A stretch of DNA of 64,000 nucleotides from Lolium rigidum (GCF_022539505.1 NC_061508.1:339835484-339899483), one strand, 5' to 3'; shown: positions 42,152 to 54,860, counted from the first letter of the stretch. Made by a program: numbers and translations. Notes: generated by a model not told the origin, from the letters alone.

Positions 42152-42695
42152 TCAATGAAGGTTTTGCAACGTTCGTCCATAGATTTTTGGGAAGTGCCGG
42201 AGCCGATCGCGTGGAATGGCTTCCTCTTTGTCCTTGTTATGAGAGCAGCTGCCCTCGTCTCTGTCCTTACCAGGGTGGTTCCCAGGTCCTACCATGTTGA
42301 TGTTGAACGAGAAACCTGGCTGGCACCTCCCAGGGTAAGTGCACTCCACCATGTTAACGGCGGGGAAGGGGTGTGTGTCGACTTTCATGGCGTACCGGCT
42401 GAAAATTAGACGCCCTTGTTCTATCGCCATTTGGATCCGCCGACGCCACACCCTGCGGTCGTTGGTGGCATGGGTGAACGTGTTATGCCACTTGCGGTAT
42501 GGCTTTCCGTTCAGCTCCAGAGCCGTGGGGATCTTGTGGCCTTCGGGTACCTTTAGCTGCTTCTCCTTAAGTAAGAGGTCGAAAATTTGCTCAGCCTTGG
42601 TCACGTCGAAGTCAAACCCTCTTGGAGGACCTTGTGGTTTAACCCACTTGCAGGACACGGGGCTTGCCCCCCGAGTCCATTCAGCCACTTCTACC
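42152..42695 (-). pseudogene. Gag C-terminal part of the Tat-like element
   Basis: The minus-strand frame reads VEVAEWTRGASPVSCKWVKP, then FDFDVTKAEQIFDLLLKEKQ, PEGHKIPTALELNGKPYRKW, HNTFTHATNDRRVWRRRIQM and YAMKVDTHPFPAVNMVEC. This is the end of gag in Tat-lineage elements. In relatives the segment is C-K-W-H and H-A-T-N-D-C; here both cysteines are arginines (CGC for TGC), so the knuckle cannot bind zinc. The N-terminal part is cut off by an Athila LTR at 42,696; the open frame that seems to go on to 42,823 is LTR sequence. Confidence 0.75.
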
Positions 42696-44212
42696 TGATG
42701 ACCCACAAGTATAGGGGGTGTATCGTAGTATCTTCGATAAGTAAGAATGTCGATCCCAACGAGGAGCAGAAGGTGTTGACATGCAGTTTTGATGAAGGAT
42801 TCACTGTAAATGCTCACAGACAAGTATTCGGGGGGTTTGATGTAACGGATGAATAAAGTACAAGTAAGTAAAATGCGAGAGAAATAATTGCAGCGAGTGG
42901 CCCAATCCTTTTTAGCACAAAGGACAAGCCGGTTTGTTTACTTATAATGACCAAACGTTCTCGAGGACACACGGGATTTTAGTCTAGTGCTTTCGCTACA
43001 TACGAGTTGATTAATCTTCATTGTTTTGATAAGTGTTGTGTGGGTGAACCTATGCTAATGTACCGCCCTTCCTAGGACTAATACATACTTGTGATTATAC
43101 CCCTTGCAAGCATCCGCAACTACAAGAAAGTAATTAAGATAAATCTAACCACAGCCTTAAACTCTGAGATCCTGCGATCCCTCCTGCATCGATATACCAA
43201 TGGGGGTTTAGGTTTCTGTCACTCCGGCAACCCCGCAATTGGCAAACGAGTACGAGATGCATTCCCCTAGCTAGGCCCATAAATGGTGAAGTGTCGTGTA
43301 GTCGACGTTCACACGACACCACTAGAAGAATAACACCACAACTTAAATATCATAACATTGAATATTACTCAACCATAGTTCACTACTAACATTTAGACTT
43401 CACCCATGTCCTCAAGAACTAAACGAACTACTCACGAGACATCATATGGAACATGATCAGAGGTGATATGATGATGAATAACAATCTGAACATAAACCTT
43501 GGTTCAATGGTTTCACTCAATAGCATCAACAACAAGTAGAAATCGGTATCGGGAGAGTTTCCCTGTCAAACAATCAAGATCAAACCCAAATTGCTACAGC
43601 GGTGACGATGTCCAGCGGTGGAGATGGCGGTGATGATGGTGGAGATGATGATGATGGTGATGGAGATGATGTCTAGCTCGATGGCGGTGACGATGGCGTC
43701 GATTTCCCCCTCCGGGAGGGAATTTCCCCGGCGGATTCCTGCCCGCCGGAGAGCTCTTTCTCTCTGGTGTTCTCCGCCCCGCAGAGGCGGCTGTAACCCT
43801 TCGTGAGGATTCCTCTCTGGCTTAGGTCTTCGGGACGAAGGGTTTCGCGAAGAAAAGGAGGCGAAAGAGGCCGAGGGGGCCCCACACCACATGGTGGCGC
43901 GGCCAGGCCATGGGCCGCGCCACCCTATGGTGTGGGCCCACCTTGGGTCCAGCTGGCTCCCCCTTCTGGCTTCCTTCGTCATCTGGAAAAATAGGATTTT
44001 CGGTAAAACTTCATTCCACAGTTGATCTTCCGAAATATTGCATCCTGACGGTGCTTTTTCCAGCAGAATCCTGGCTCCGGTGCTCGATCTCCAAATAATC
44101 ATGAAACATGCAAAATAGATGAAATAACATAAGTATTGTGTCTCAATATGAAATATATCAATGCATAACAGCAAATTATGATATAAAATAGTGATGCAAA
44201 TTGGACGTATCA
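42696..44212 (-). repeat. 3' LTR of the Athila-lineage element
   Basis: Starts TGATGACCCACAAGTATAGG and ends 'ggacgtatca' (1517 bp), colinear with the LTR at 10,924-12,429. A GC-rich hairpin lies at 43,881-43,904 with 43,913-43,936. The adjacent 'actccccccaagcttagac' (44,213-44,231) is, on the minus strand, the CTTGGGGGGAGT polypurine tract typical of these elements and shows this is the 3' LTR of a minus-strand copy. Confidence 0.85.
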
Positions 44213-45988
44213 ACTCCCCCCAAGCTTAGACTTCGCTTGTCCCCAAGCGAAACTGAACTCGGTAAACAGGACCACATGTTTATGGAGTGAAGAGTCGATA
44301 AACAAAATACGGACAAGAAGCATCATATTCATTCACACCAGACATTATAGTAAACAACTTCCTCATATAACTCAACTTGAAACAAGTATAAGGTAGTCAC
44401 AAATAAAGGTGCATAAGAAATCATAATTGGTGATGGCAAACTTTGTTCTTGGTCAGAGAACAGTTAACAGATTATACTTATCTATTGAGCAGCGCTCTCA
44501 TATTAAAACTTATGGTAAACGTGCATACTCAATCATATTAATCATTGATGACTTTCAAAGCTATAATCATTCAGGTAAAACTTGTACTAAACAAGAAAGA
44601 GTAAAAACATGATGAAGCAAATCACAATATAATAGTTTGATCACAACAACTCAAATGCTTGCTTGAGATGGAGGGAAATAGGTTTACTGACTCAACATAA
44701 AGTAAAAGACAGGCCCTTCGCAGAGGGAAGCATGGATTAAATCATGTGCTAGAGCTTTTTCAGTTTTGAAATCATATGAAGAGAATAAAAGTAAAGTTTT
44801 GAGAGGTGTTTGTTGTTGTCAATGACTGGTAGTGGGTACTCTAACCCCCTTGCCAAACAGACCTCCAAAGAGCGGCTCCCATGAAGGACGTTATCTCTAC
44901 CAGCAAGGTAGATCATCCCTCTTCTCTTTTGTTTACACATGTACTTTAGTTTATTTAGGGATGACACTCCCCCCAACCTTTGCTTACACAAGCCATGGCT
45001 AACCGAATCCTCGGGTGCCTTCCATCAATCTCATACCATGGAGGAGTGTCTATTGCAAAATTAAGTTGCTTACTGATGAATCAGGGCAAAACATGTGAAG
45101 AGAATTATTAATGAAAGTTGATTAATTGGGGCTGGGAACCCCGTTGCCAGCTCTTATTGCAAAATTATAGGATAAGTGGATGAAGCCACTAGTCCTTTAA
45201 TGGAGGCTGCCTAACAAGACTGAAAGATAAAACACCACATACTTCCTCATGAGCTATAAAACATTGACACAAATAAGAAATAATAAGTTTCGAATTGTTT
45301 AAAGGTAGCACATGAAGTATTTACTTGGAATGGCAGACAATACCATGCAGTAGGTAGATATGGTGGACACAATTGGCATAGGTTTGGGTTCAGGTTCGGA
45401 TGCACGAGAAGTATTCCCTCTCAGTACAGGTCTTTGGCTAGCAAGGTTAAATAGCAAGCATAGGAGTTGAGGGAAACAAACAAATATACATGTGATAGAA
45501 ACAATCATGCATCTTACTTGTAAGCATAAACAGTTTTAACTTTAGAATACTAATGCTAAGGACTGATAAGAAAGATAATAATATCTTCTACATGTATTTT
45601 CTCTATTCTTCTTAAACTCAAAGTGTTGTTGCTATTGACCATTGCTAAGTTTGCCAAAACCAAATAGATTTACTCAATGCTCCCAAAGTGGTACCAATAC
45701 TAAAATCAAGATCAATCATATAGTAGAAATTGCAAACTAAAATAAGGTGTGCAATATGTAAATGATAAGACTTCTCATTAATATTCCATAACGATAACTC
45801 ACACCAAGGGATACATAGACAAACTAAAGGAGAGATACTTCCACACTGCAACCCATCTCATACGATAACTTCCCTACTCATGATATGACCCTACTTGATA
45901 GCAAAAAGTAAATGGTAGTGATAATGTGATACCGCGGCACTCCCCCAAGCTTGGAACAAACCAAGGGGATGCCAATACCGATGATGAA

Positions 45989-46444
45989 TTACTCCTTTGG
46001 CGATGGTGGTGATGAATCCCTCATGCGCTTCTTACAGATCTCCTTCAGCTTTAGCTTCTCAGCTTGGCAAATCTGCACTAAGTCTCGAAGAGATTCATTG
46101 TTATCTGAAGTCGGCGATGGCGAACCTGTGACGGGCATCAAGTAATATCCCAGCATTCTACGGAGTCGGTAATTCTCCTCCCTGAGTATCTCCACTTCTC
46201 TTCATAGAGCCCGGTATTGACCGCAAAACTCATCGGTAGTCCGTAGAGCTTCTTCCAGCGCAGGGAAAGAGTCGAGGCCGAGAGCAGGGGGTAAGGGTCC
46301 CTGCAAGTTATGAGAGAAAGAACGACGAGTATCAACAGATCCCACCAAGACTTGCTTACTCCCCACAGCTTGTTGCTCTTGTTTTGACGACACCCTTCTC
46401 ACTTCTTCCTTCGAAAGCTCTTTGCCCTTGTTGTCGGAGGCCAT
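45989..46444 (-). pseudogene. Athila 3' ORF, one nonsense codon
   Basis: Starts MASDNKGKELSKEEVRRVSS at 46,444 and reads through PALGLDSFPALEEALRTTDE and FCGQYRAL to a TGA at about 46,202, then in the same frame REVEILREENYRLRRML, GYYLMPVTGSPSPTSDNN and LVQICQAEKLKLKEICKK. It is a coiled-coil-like protein of about 151 residues if read through. Similar ORFs near the 3' LTR are, as I recall, common in pooid Athila-like elements. Function unknown. The single in-frame stop suggests recent loss. Confidence 0.6.
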
Positions 46445-46856
46445 GGTGCTTCTAAACTGAAAACAGATCCTTGCAGAAACAGCTCGAAATAAAACACGTC
46501 GAGAAAACGATATACGGACCTCCAGGGGTCCGGGGGATTATATAATAAAAAATTTCAGAACAAACGGAAAGTACCAGGTCGAACCAGAGTCGGAAAGGGG
46601 CAACGAGGCGGTGCCACCATAGGGCGGCGCGGCCAGGCTGGGGCCCGCGCCGGCCTGTGGTGGCACGCCCTCGTGCGTCCTTTCCACTCCATTTCGATCT
46701 CGTAATTTTTCTTATTTTCCAGAAACAGCAAAAATATTGTTCGGAAAGTAAATCGCGAACTTTTCATTACCAGTACTGTTACCTATTCAAAGTCGAGTTC
46801 TGGCGGACTGTCAATTTGTCCTTTGATGAAAGCCTCTGGTGTTTCCACTTGAATAA

Positions 46857-48900
46857 TGTTTCGACAAAAAGTAGCGAAACTTTCCCTAGGTATGTAGGGG
46901 TTTTGCTCTTTGTGTACATGAGAGTACAAATATGCGGGCGTGCCATCTTGCTTAATAAACAAGAAATAAAATAAAGTAGACAAAGGAAGACAAAACACCA
47001 TATAAGGAACACTGCACTTTATTCATATCATTGCATTGTACAAATACATATTGCATGTTCCAATAGGATTATATCCTTTTTTCCTTCTACGTCGCGCTCA
47101 TGGAGTACCTGACATAGGAGATTGCGTAGTTCACTGATTCCCGGTGCCTTTGCAAGCATCCGGTTAATTACATCTGCAGGGTCAAGCCCCACAAAATACC
47201 TCCGATTAAGCTGCGCTGATGGTCGTCGTCATGTTTGGATTGCTCATCCATATGCATTGTGATATTAATGGAAAATATGTGTGCGGGTGGCTTTGTTTCG
47301 CCGAAACCCAGTCACTTATACTATCACCATGTTGGTATGACCAACAGGATATGTCGATGAAGGGGATGACTTTCGCCTCGTCGGTGCCCAGTCATGTAAC
47401 GCCCTGAATTCATCGAACGCGTACATGTGTATGTGTCGCTATCGCCTCGTCGGTGCCAAGCAACAATGCGTCCGATCCCGTAGGTTTGGAACATGTCGAT
47501 AATAATGGTGACCTGGCCTCGCCGGCACTTGGCCATAGTTTCCTCTGGCCTCGTCGGCACTAGACATGATGGTATGATATGTAGCCATTGTCTCGTCGAC
47601 ACTTGGACAAGGTGTCGATGTCGAATAGTATCACATATGTATGTCGGATGATGCTCAAAAATATACCAATCTCGCTTCCTTGTAGGAGCAAAATCAATAT
47701 CATGTATATATGATCTCACCTCCAGGCGATGTAGATGTAAATATGATCAATCATGCTTCCTCGTAAGGAGCAAGATCGATTTTGATAATTGGACTTCTTC
47801 GCACATGGACTTAGTCGCGTGCGCTCATCATAATTTGCACGAAGCCGCAGTTCACCACCCACATAGGATAGATCACGCGCTCATATATTTTGGAAGATGA
47901 TTCCATCACATCGGGAAGCTTTGATCATTAGCCTCACATCGATGGTAGAACTTGTAACTATGGTAGAGCCGCAGTCGACCACCCTTGCTGAGGTAATCCA
48001 CAATCGTAGGGATAAACCAACAACGTGGGGATAGTCGTCTCGCGCTCATGTATTCGATCTCCGATTCCATCACATCGGGAGGCCATGATTTATAGCCTCG
48101 CCTCGATGGCGGAATCTATAATTTCTTTGATCATGATCTTGCCACTTCAATCAATGGCGGAGGCTGCATATAGATCGTAGAAAAAATACTCTGAGGAAGA
48201 AGTATCAAGATGCCAAAATTTATTGCTTACCGTCAAAGACGCGCTTTCCTCCTGGCCCCATAGTAGTTGCTATAGGCGCCGCTGCGTCGCAACAATCGTC
48301 TCAAGATTTGGTGGGTAAAAGTGTGGCGTTCGTCATTGCAAAATTCTGATGCGAAGCGACGAACTTGCGTGGCGCGAGGATCTGGCGAGATTGCGCCTTT
48401 GTTACCTCCCACGTCCGCGTGCGTGTGCGTGTGCTTCTCCGCGCGTGCGCTTGGCCTGCAGTACGATCCATCTCGAAACGCCCAGCTTGATTAAAATCGC
48501 GCTATTGGCATGGCTGGCGGGCTCGCGGCGAGAGGATCTGACGTGCTTGTTGGCGCTGCGCGCGCGGGTGTGCCTCCCTGGGACGAGCGACTGCCTGCCT
48601 TTATATAGGCGGCGTTGCTTGGATGCTGCTTGATCACGTTGGTTGACAACGGCGTGCGTTTAATTTGGAACGGACTCAAGACGCGTGCGGTGCAATCGCT
48701 GGTGGTTTAAACCAGATTTATCTCCACCAGCCCGGGCATGCATGACGCAGTCCATGATGTCACTTGTATGAAGACCGGACGTATACGTACGTGAAGGAAC
48801 CGGCACCCATACAATCAGCTCGATGCCAGATAGGGTCGTCCGTGTTCCTTGTAATTGAACCTACGACAACATGCTGCCGTATCTTTATTAGTTTGCTTCA
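46857..48900 (-). repeat. LTR of Tat copy 1 (right edge uncertain)
   Basis: From 46,857 ('tgtttcgac') to about 47,595 it is the inverted counterpart of 56,735-57,473. Beyond that the two LTRs are unrelated. A minus-strand TATA box CCTATATAAAGG at 48,599-48,610 marks the promoter. The right edge is not fixed; a candidate end is 'cgacaaca' at about 48,868. Short frames within are not genes. Confidence 0.6.
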
Positions 48901-51561
48901 TGGGAGGCATGCAACTGCTAATTAAGTTTTCCTGTTGCTTTGCTTCTCACCTATGGCCATCGGTTGCCCAGATAATTAGCAAACACTACTAAATGAAATT
49001 TCATAGCTACTTTGCCTCTCACGTGTCAAATACCAAAGCAAAGACATTGTTGATTTAAATATCCACGAGGCCTACCGATCATGTGGCCCTGCATGTATCA
49101 TAGCAATTTTTCATGCATCATGGGAATTGACACGTAAATGTATTATTGGATTCATATTTTGTATTACTATTTTTCGGTACAAAAATCCGTCTTACAAATG
49201 CCCCTCACCGAGTGTAGTTCCAGCGCGAAGCAGCAGGGACTAGACTCGGTGAAAATATTATGTCACCATTTTAGAAAGAATTGGCGAAGTAAAGAATATC
49301 TATTAGTAGAAAATTATGGCGAACTGTTCATGCCATTTTTCATTCAACGAGGATGTTTTCCCGTTTTACTCCATTGCGATCAAGTTTGGTGCCATCCAGT
49401 GGGTATTAAGATTCCACTGACGACCAATCGATGGTGCCAGCCAATAAAAATTTGAACTCCACTACAACCAATTTTTGGTGCCAGCCAGCGAATATTCGAA
49501 ACTCCATTGCGACCAACTTATTGGTGCTAGCCAATGGATATTAGGCTCCACTGCGACCAGATGATGGTGCCAGCCAATGGATCATAATGAAATATGTGAT
49601 TGTCCATGCATGCTCAATGGCTGCAATGGCTTGTGAAGGTGCTCATGTTATTAGTAAGACATAGCACATGGAGCTACAATTTTGAATGTTCAAATGCCAC
49701 AAAAGGTGTATTGTCGTAATTTTAACAAGGATAGGGGAGATGGAAAGTATTAAATGATTGACACCTCTTATTCTTGAAAGACCATTTTCTCCACTGCGAC
49801 CAAGTTGGTGGTGCCAGCCAGTGAATATTCGAAACTCCATTGCGACCAACTTGGTGGTGCCAGCCAATGGATATTGAAAACTCCATTGCGACCAACTTGG
49901 TGGTGCTAGCCAATGGATTTTAGGCTCCACTGCGACCAGTTGATGGTGCCAGCCAATGGATTATACCCATGCGCGATTCTAAGCCTTGAACCGCAATAAC
50001 AATTTTATCAAGTTCGATGCGACCGTGAAGCAACTACGGTGCCAGCCATCATATACTTGGTGGGTTTCACAGGTTGACACTGACCGCACTAGCGTGCCTT
50101 GCTGCTCCCATATTTGAAACGTCGGAAAGTCATCGACGATGTAGATGAACTAGGAGGCGATGATGCCCCTAGGTTGGTGGTATGACTACCAAAGGGTTGA
50201 TGCCCCCAGTGTCACCCGTATGGCCATAATATGGATGGTGCCCTCAATAGTGATGCATTAGTTGATGCAGAATGTCAGTCATCGGAAAAATATCGGTGAC
50301 GTTATGCACGATGAGAAGTGTCACGCGTATGCAGTAGTGGCATATAAGGATGCACAAAGATCGAGGAAAGATATATTTCTCTCTGAGAACAAGCGAGGAA
50401 ACAAGTGGCGGCACAAAATTAACCAAGCAGGAAGAAAAATAAAAAAAAAGTTTTTATTTTATTTTATTTGGAGATGTTGGCTTTCCCTTGTAAAACCAGC
50501 TATGAACGAGATCTTAGAAATGGTAAACCAAGGGATAATCATCAGGAACCGTCGAAGTACCATGACAGTTGCAACTTGATAATTTAGTTTCCTTGAGTGT
50601 ATGTGAAAGACCGCATGCTTCCATGATGCTTTCAGAAGAATGGGAATTCTTACCCTAGACTTCATGCGACTGAGTAGCCCCACAACTTCATCATGCCCCT
50701 TGCACATGTCTCAAGAACGCAGAGACGTAGGAGAGGGTGACTTGTGTAAAAGGTTATGGGATAAATGGCTTGGCTATTTTTCATGGCCTAGTTGAGGGGT
50801 GGTGCACGACTACTCCCCTCCTTCTTTCCAATGAGTCCCCTACGGATCATGACTTGCTTGATGGAGACTTGCTTCTTTGATTGACTTATTTTCCTTCTCG
50901 CTTCTTCTTTGTTTTTTTACTCTTTTTTTCCTGATTGGAGGATTGCTTGGACTTCATGAACTTTTGATGGAGCTTCCTCGTTTGTTTGAGAGGATTTGAT
51001 TGGACTCCTTGAAGGACCTTCTTCGGCAGTTGCTAGGGGACTCATCTTCAGAATATGAAGAGCAGACGGGCACCTCTGTGGACTACATATACCCTCATAG
51101 GCATTCTGGCTGTGGTGGAAGAAACACCCCAGGGGTGTCAAGACGCTCACACTGGACTCAACTTGTGTTGGCCAGGTATGCCTTTCTTGAACTTTTTCCT
51201 ATGGGTTAATTACCCCAGGGCGTCGTGCCTCTGGGAGCCTGAAACATGGCAAGAAACATGAAGAGTATGGGACCTCAGTGCACAGAAGTAGCCCAAGTAA
51301 TTTTCACCACTCCTGCTGAAAGCATACACTTTGGCATGTGTTTTGTGTAGTGGGTATAGGTGCCGCTCCACTTTTTAATGCATGCCATATGTGCCACCTT
51401 CAGACTAGCCCAAGGGTGACCAAGAATTCAATCACTAGCATGGTGTGTTTTAGGAAAATCCGTTTATTGTCGGACGTTGATGTCCATGTTAAAAAGAAAA
51501 TCCAAAGAAAGATAAACGAAAAAAGAAAAGAGAAGAAAAAAGGCGACTTGCATGCAGTAGA
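48900..51561 (-). other. 3' untranslated region of Tat copy 1
   Basis: Lies between the LTR and the end of pol. Apart from the 45-bp repeat I see no gene, only AT-rich text with short frames. Long, repeat-bearing 3' untranslated regions are a known trait of Tat-lineage elements. Copy 2 lacks nearly all of it. Confidence 0.55.
49365..49968 (-). repeat. 45-bp minisatellite in the 3' untranslated region
   Basis: Two blocks (about 49,365-49,590 and 49,789-49,968) of units containing 'ctccattgcgaccaactt' and 'ggtgccagccaatgg', with starts at 49,457, 49,502, 49,546 and then 49,789, 49,835, 49,881, 49,925 (periods 44-46 bp). A degenerate unit is seen near 50,020. Open frames over it are repeat products. 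Confidence 0.85.
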
Positions 51562-54500
51562 TCACGCAAAGTACTTCTTCAGGTACCTCCCATTGATGGG
51601 TGGCATAGGGCGATCCCCTTCTTGGTCAATCAATTGATAGGCACCACCATCATATACTTGTTCAATGACAAAAGGCCCTTCCTATTTGGGTTCGAGTTTT
51701 CCTTTGACTTTACCCTTAATCACGATGGGGCGCCGAAGTACTAGAACCAAATCTCCCTTACAAAAGACTCGAGGTTTCACTAGTTTGTCATATGCATGAA
51801 CCATATTTTGGCGATAGAGCTCAAGATTTTGAAGCGCATTAAGGAGATCTTCTTCCAAGGAATCCAACTCTTGGTATCGCAGTCGGATTTGCTCATCTTG
51901 GGTAATTTCATCATGAATATCCACTCTTAGAGATGGTAGCTCTACTTCAAGCGGAAGAACCGCCTCAGTCCTGAACACCAGTGAGTATGGTGTTGCCTGG
52001 GTAGGCGTTCGGACAGTGACACGATATGCCCATAAGGCCTCATAGAGGCGATTGTGCCAATCACGATGATGCTTGTGGACCGTCTTCTTCAATATTTGTC
52101 CAAGGGTCTTATTGAAAGCTTCAATCAACCCATTAGCTTGAGGATAGTACCCAGTGGAGTAATTCCACTGAATTTTATACTTGGCAATGAATTTCAGCAT
52201 TTTATGGGATTTGAAGGCCTTGGCATTATCAGAGGTGATTCGACGAGGGACTTCAAAGCGATATATGATATTACGCTCCAAGAAATTGATCACATTGTCA
52301 CTTTTTACTTCTCTTAGGGCACATCCTCCACCCATCTGGAGAAATAATCAGTCGCTGATAGGATAAAGACATGACCTTCAGAAGATGGAGGGTCAAAGGG
52401 GCCAAGAACTCTATACCCCACCCGTCGAATGGCCATGAGGGCACAGTGGGATGTAAGGGAACGGGAGGTTGGTGTTGAAGAACACCATGAATCTGACAAT
52501 TGTGACAGGACCTTGCTACCTTTAGGCAGTCTCTCATGATTCCGGGCCTATAATAGCCACCAATCCTTATGCTATGGTACATTTTGGGTCCACCTTGGTG
52601 GCCTCCACAAACGCCATGATGGACCTCTTGTAGTATTTTATCAGCTTCATTTCCAGACACGCATCGCAATAGGATCTCTTGACCAAATGAGCGTCGATAC
52701 AAGGTCCTTGCCATATAAATATATGAAGGGAGACGCCTTTGCAACCTACGCGATCATCAGGGAGAGTCCCATGACAAAAATAATCGAGGAAGGGTTTACG
52801 CCAATCGTCCTCCTGTATGATGGTAGTGACAACATGATGTACCTCACAATCATCGGGCATTAGTTCCAGGACGGCCGGTAGGAGCCATCTTTCTTCAATT
52901 TCTATATGAGCGGGCTCCCCTTTGGGAAGCACTGCTGCAAGTTTGTCCAAGGCATCTGCCGACGCATTTTTACTTTGCGGCACATGGGAAATTTCAATAC
53001 GCTCAAATTTTCTCATAAGGCTTTGAGCCGCTTTGTAATATGGCACTTGCTCAGGCTTTCGTACCTCATATATGTCATTAACTTGTCGAACGATGAGTTG
53101 TGAGTCCCCATAAGCCCGGAGGTCTCTTATATCCATAGAGAGTGCTAGTAGGAGGCCAAATAGGAGAGCCTCGTGCTCTGCTTCGTTGTTCGAACATTCC
53201 TCCTTCAGGAGGGAGAACGAGTGGTATATAGTTCCTCCTTGCGGAGTCTTGAATACTATTCCTGCCCCAGCTCTCCTTGTCGATGCGCCATCTGGGTCTG
53301 TCTCTATGCGAGAGGCCCCATCAAAATATAGCTCCCATGGGGGCTCAACCTCGATGGAAAATACTTCCTCATCGGGCAGCTCTACCACAAGCGGGGAGTC
53401 ATCTAGCACAGGGTGTGCTGCGAGAAAGTCGGCCAAGGCTTGCCCCTTAATTGCTTTTTGTGGAACATAAGTAATATCAAATTCCATCAAGGACATAGCC
53501 CATTTTCCGAGACAACCCATTAGAGCAGGTTTATTTAATACATATTTTACTGGGTCAGCTCTTGCAATGAGTTCGATTTGATGTTCCAACACATAGTGGC
53601 GCATCTTCTTTAATGCGAATACGAGGGCTAAACACAACTTCTCTATGGGTGAGTAGTTTTTCTCGGTGCCAACCATTGTTCGACTTAAGCAATAGCATGC
53701 CGCCTCCTTTCCTTCATCATTATGTTGCGCAAGGAGTGCACCCACAGAGGAGGGTTGCGCAGCAATGTAGAGAATAAGCGGGCGCCCTTTAATAGGCGCG
53801 GCTAGAACTGGGGGATTTAGGAGATATTTTTCAATGCTATCAAAAGCGTTTTGGCATTGCTCGTCCCATTCGAACAGCACACCTTTCCTCATCAACCTTG
53901 CAAAAGGTTGTGTACGCCCCGAGAGGTTAGAAATGAAGCGTCGTATATATGCTAAGTGTCCTTGCAAGGATTTTAACTCTTTTAGGTTCGTGGGAGGCGG
54001 CATATCTTGAATAGCCTTTATGTTCTTTGGAGAGATCTCAATGCCACGATGACGGACAAATGAAACCAAGGAATAAACCAGACCGTACACCAAAGGCACA
54101 TTTGAGAGGATTCATCTTTAATTGATGTTTCCGTAAACGATTAAACACAACACGCAAATATGCTTGATGATTCGCGTGATCCTTAGTTTTCACTACCATG
54201 TCATCAACATAACACTCAACTGAATTATGAATGAGGTCATCAAGGACAATGGTCATAGCTCTTTGATATGTTGCACCGGCGTTCTTCAACCCAAAGGGCA
54301 TTACAGTATAGTAAAAGTTCCCTTTCGGCGTCCGAAATGCGGTGTCTATTGCATCATTTTCATCCATCTTGATTTGGTTATAACCTGATGACCGTCCATG
54401 AAGGATAAAGCACCATAACCTCTTTAATGAAGCCGGCTGCAATGAGTTTGTCCACCTCGGCGATAATGCTATCTTGCAGTTCTGGGCGAAAGCGGCGTGG

Positions 54501-54860
54501 TTGCTGCTTCACTGGCCTGAACTTGGGATCAATTGATAGCTTGTGCGTAGCGACCCGTGGATCGAGTCCAGGCATTTCCTTATATGACAATGCAAAGCAA
54601 TCTCGGAACTCCATTAGGAATTCTCGATAACTTTCTTTTTCCAAGGGAGTGAGGGCACTACTAACAAAGGTAGGGTGCGGCTCCTCCTCTGTGCCTAGGT
54701 TGACTTCGACAAGCTCATCAGTAGTTAGTTGTCCGCCATCTTCAAGTTGTTGAGGTGCGGGGGCAGCCTCATATACTTCATCTTGGAGGGTGGTCATGGA
54801 TCTATGAACCATCCTCGCAGTTGGAGGTTGACTCCTCTCTCTCACTTGGATCATGTACAA
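51562..54860 (-). pseudogene. Tat pol (RT, two RNase H, integrase), copy 1
   Basis: In minus-strand order: pre-RT part with HPTFVSSALTPLEKESYREF and VATHKLSIDPKFRPVKQQPR (about 54,720-54,420); a deletion that removes the first RT motifs; GNFYYTVMPFGLKNAGATYQ and the catalytic YVDD (about 54,200); a degenerate first RNase H (LILYIAAQPSSVGALLAQHN); a second, archaeal-type RNase H (YFDGASR, NNEAEHEAL, YGDSQLIVRQ), the marker of the Tat lineage; then integrase with HHCC (HHGVCGGHQGG, CHNCQ) and DDE parts (SATDYFSRW, ITSDNAKAF, GLIEAFNKTL); and the tail GPFVIEQVYDGGAYQL to LKKYFA. Frameshifts near 54,400, 54,070, 52,700 and 52,400-52,320 and a TAG near 51,683 inactivate it. Confidence 0.9.

Larger units (their letters stand above)
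36277..42695 (-). mobile_element. Non-autonomous Tat-like Gypsy element with antisense genes
   Basis: On the minus strand: gag part (42,695-42,152), no pol, then two genes on the opposite strand, a polypurine tract and the 3' LTR. Antisense extra ORFs between pol and the 3' LTR are known in Tat-lineage elements, which supports reading all of this as one element; here pol is deleted. It is inserted in array unit U3 after 'acgcatc'; the uninterrupted unit U1 continues 'acgcatcacatctag' at 24,764. Its 5' part is displaced by an Athila-like insertion at 42,696 and lies outside or is lost. Confidence 0.7.
42696..46856 (-). mobile_element. Athila-lineage element, 3' half
   Basis: Contains the 3' LTR, the polypurine tract and about 2.6 kb of internal sequence with one ORF. 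It inserted into the Tat gag after 'ctacc'. The right side is cut at 46,857 by another Gypsy LTR, so the gag-pol part is not seen next to it. Internal sequence 44,240-45,980 is AT-rich without a gene that I can support. Confidence 0.75.

Noticed and set aside
42696..42823. N-terminal extension of the Tat gag (MSVSIYSESFIKTACQ)
   Set aside because: This part is Athila LTR sequence, repeated at 10,924 onward; the fused frame is an insertion artefact.
51338..51637. Plus-strand frame near the end of Tat pol
   Set aside because: Antisense to the pol tail and 3' untranslated region; no support.
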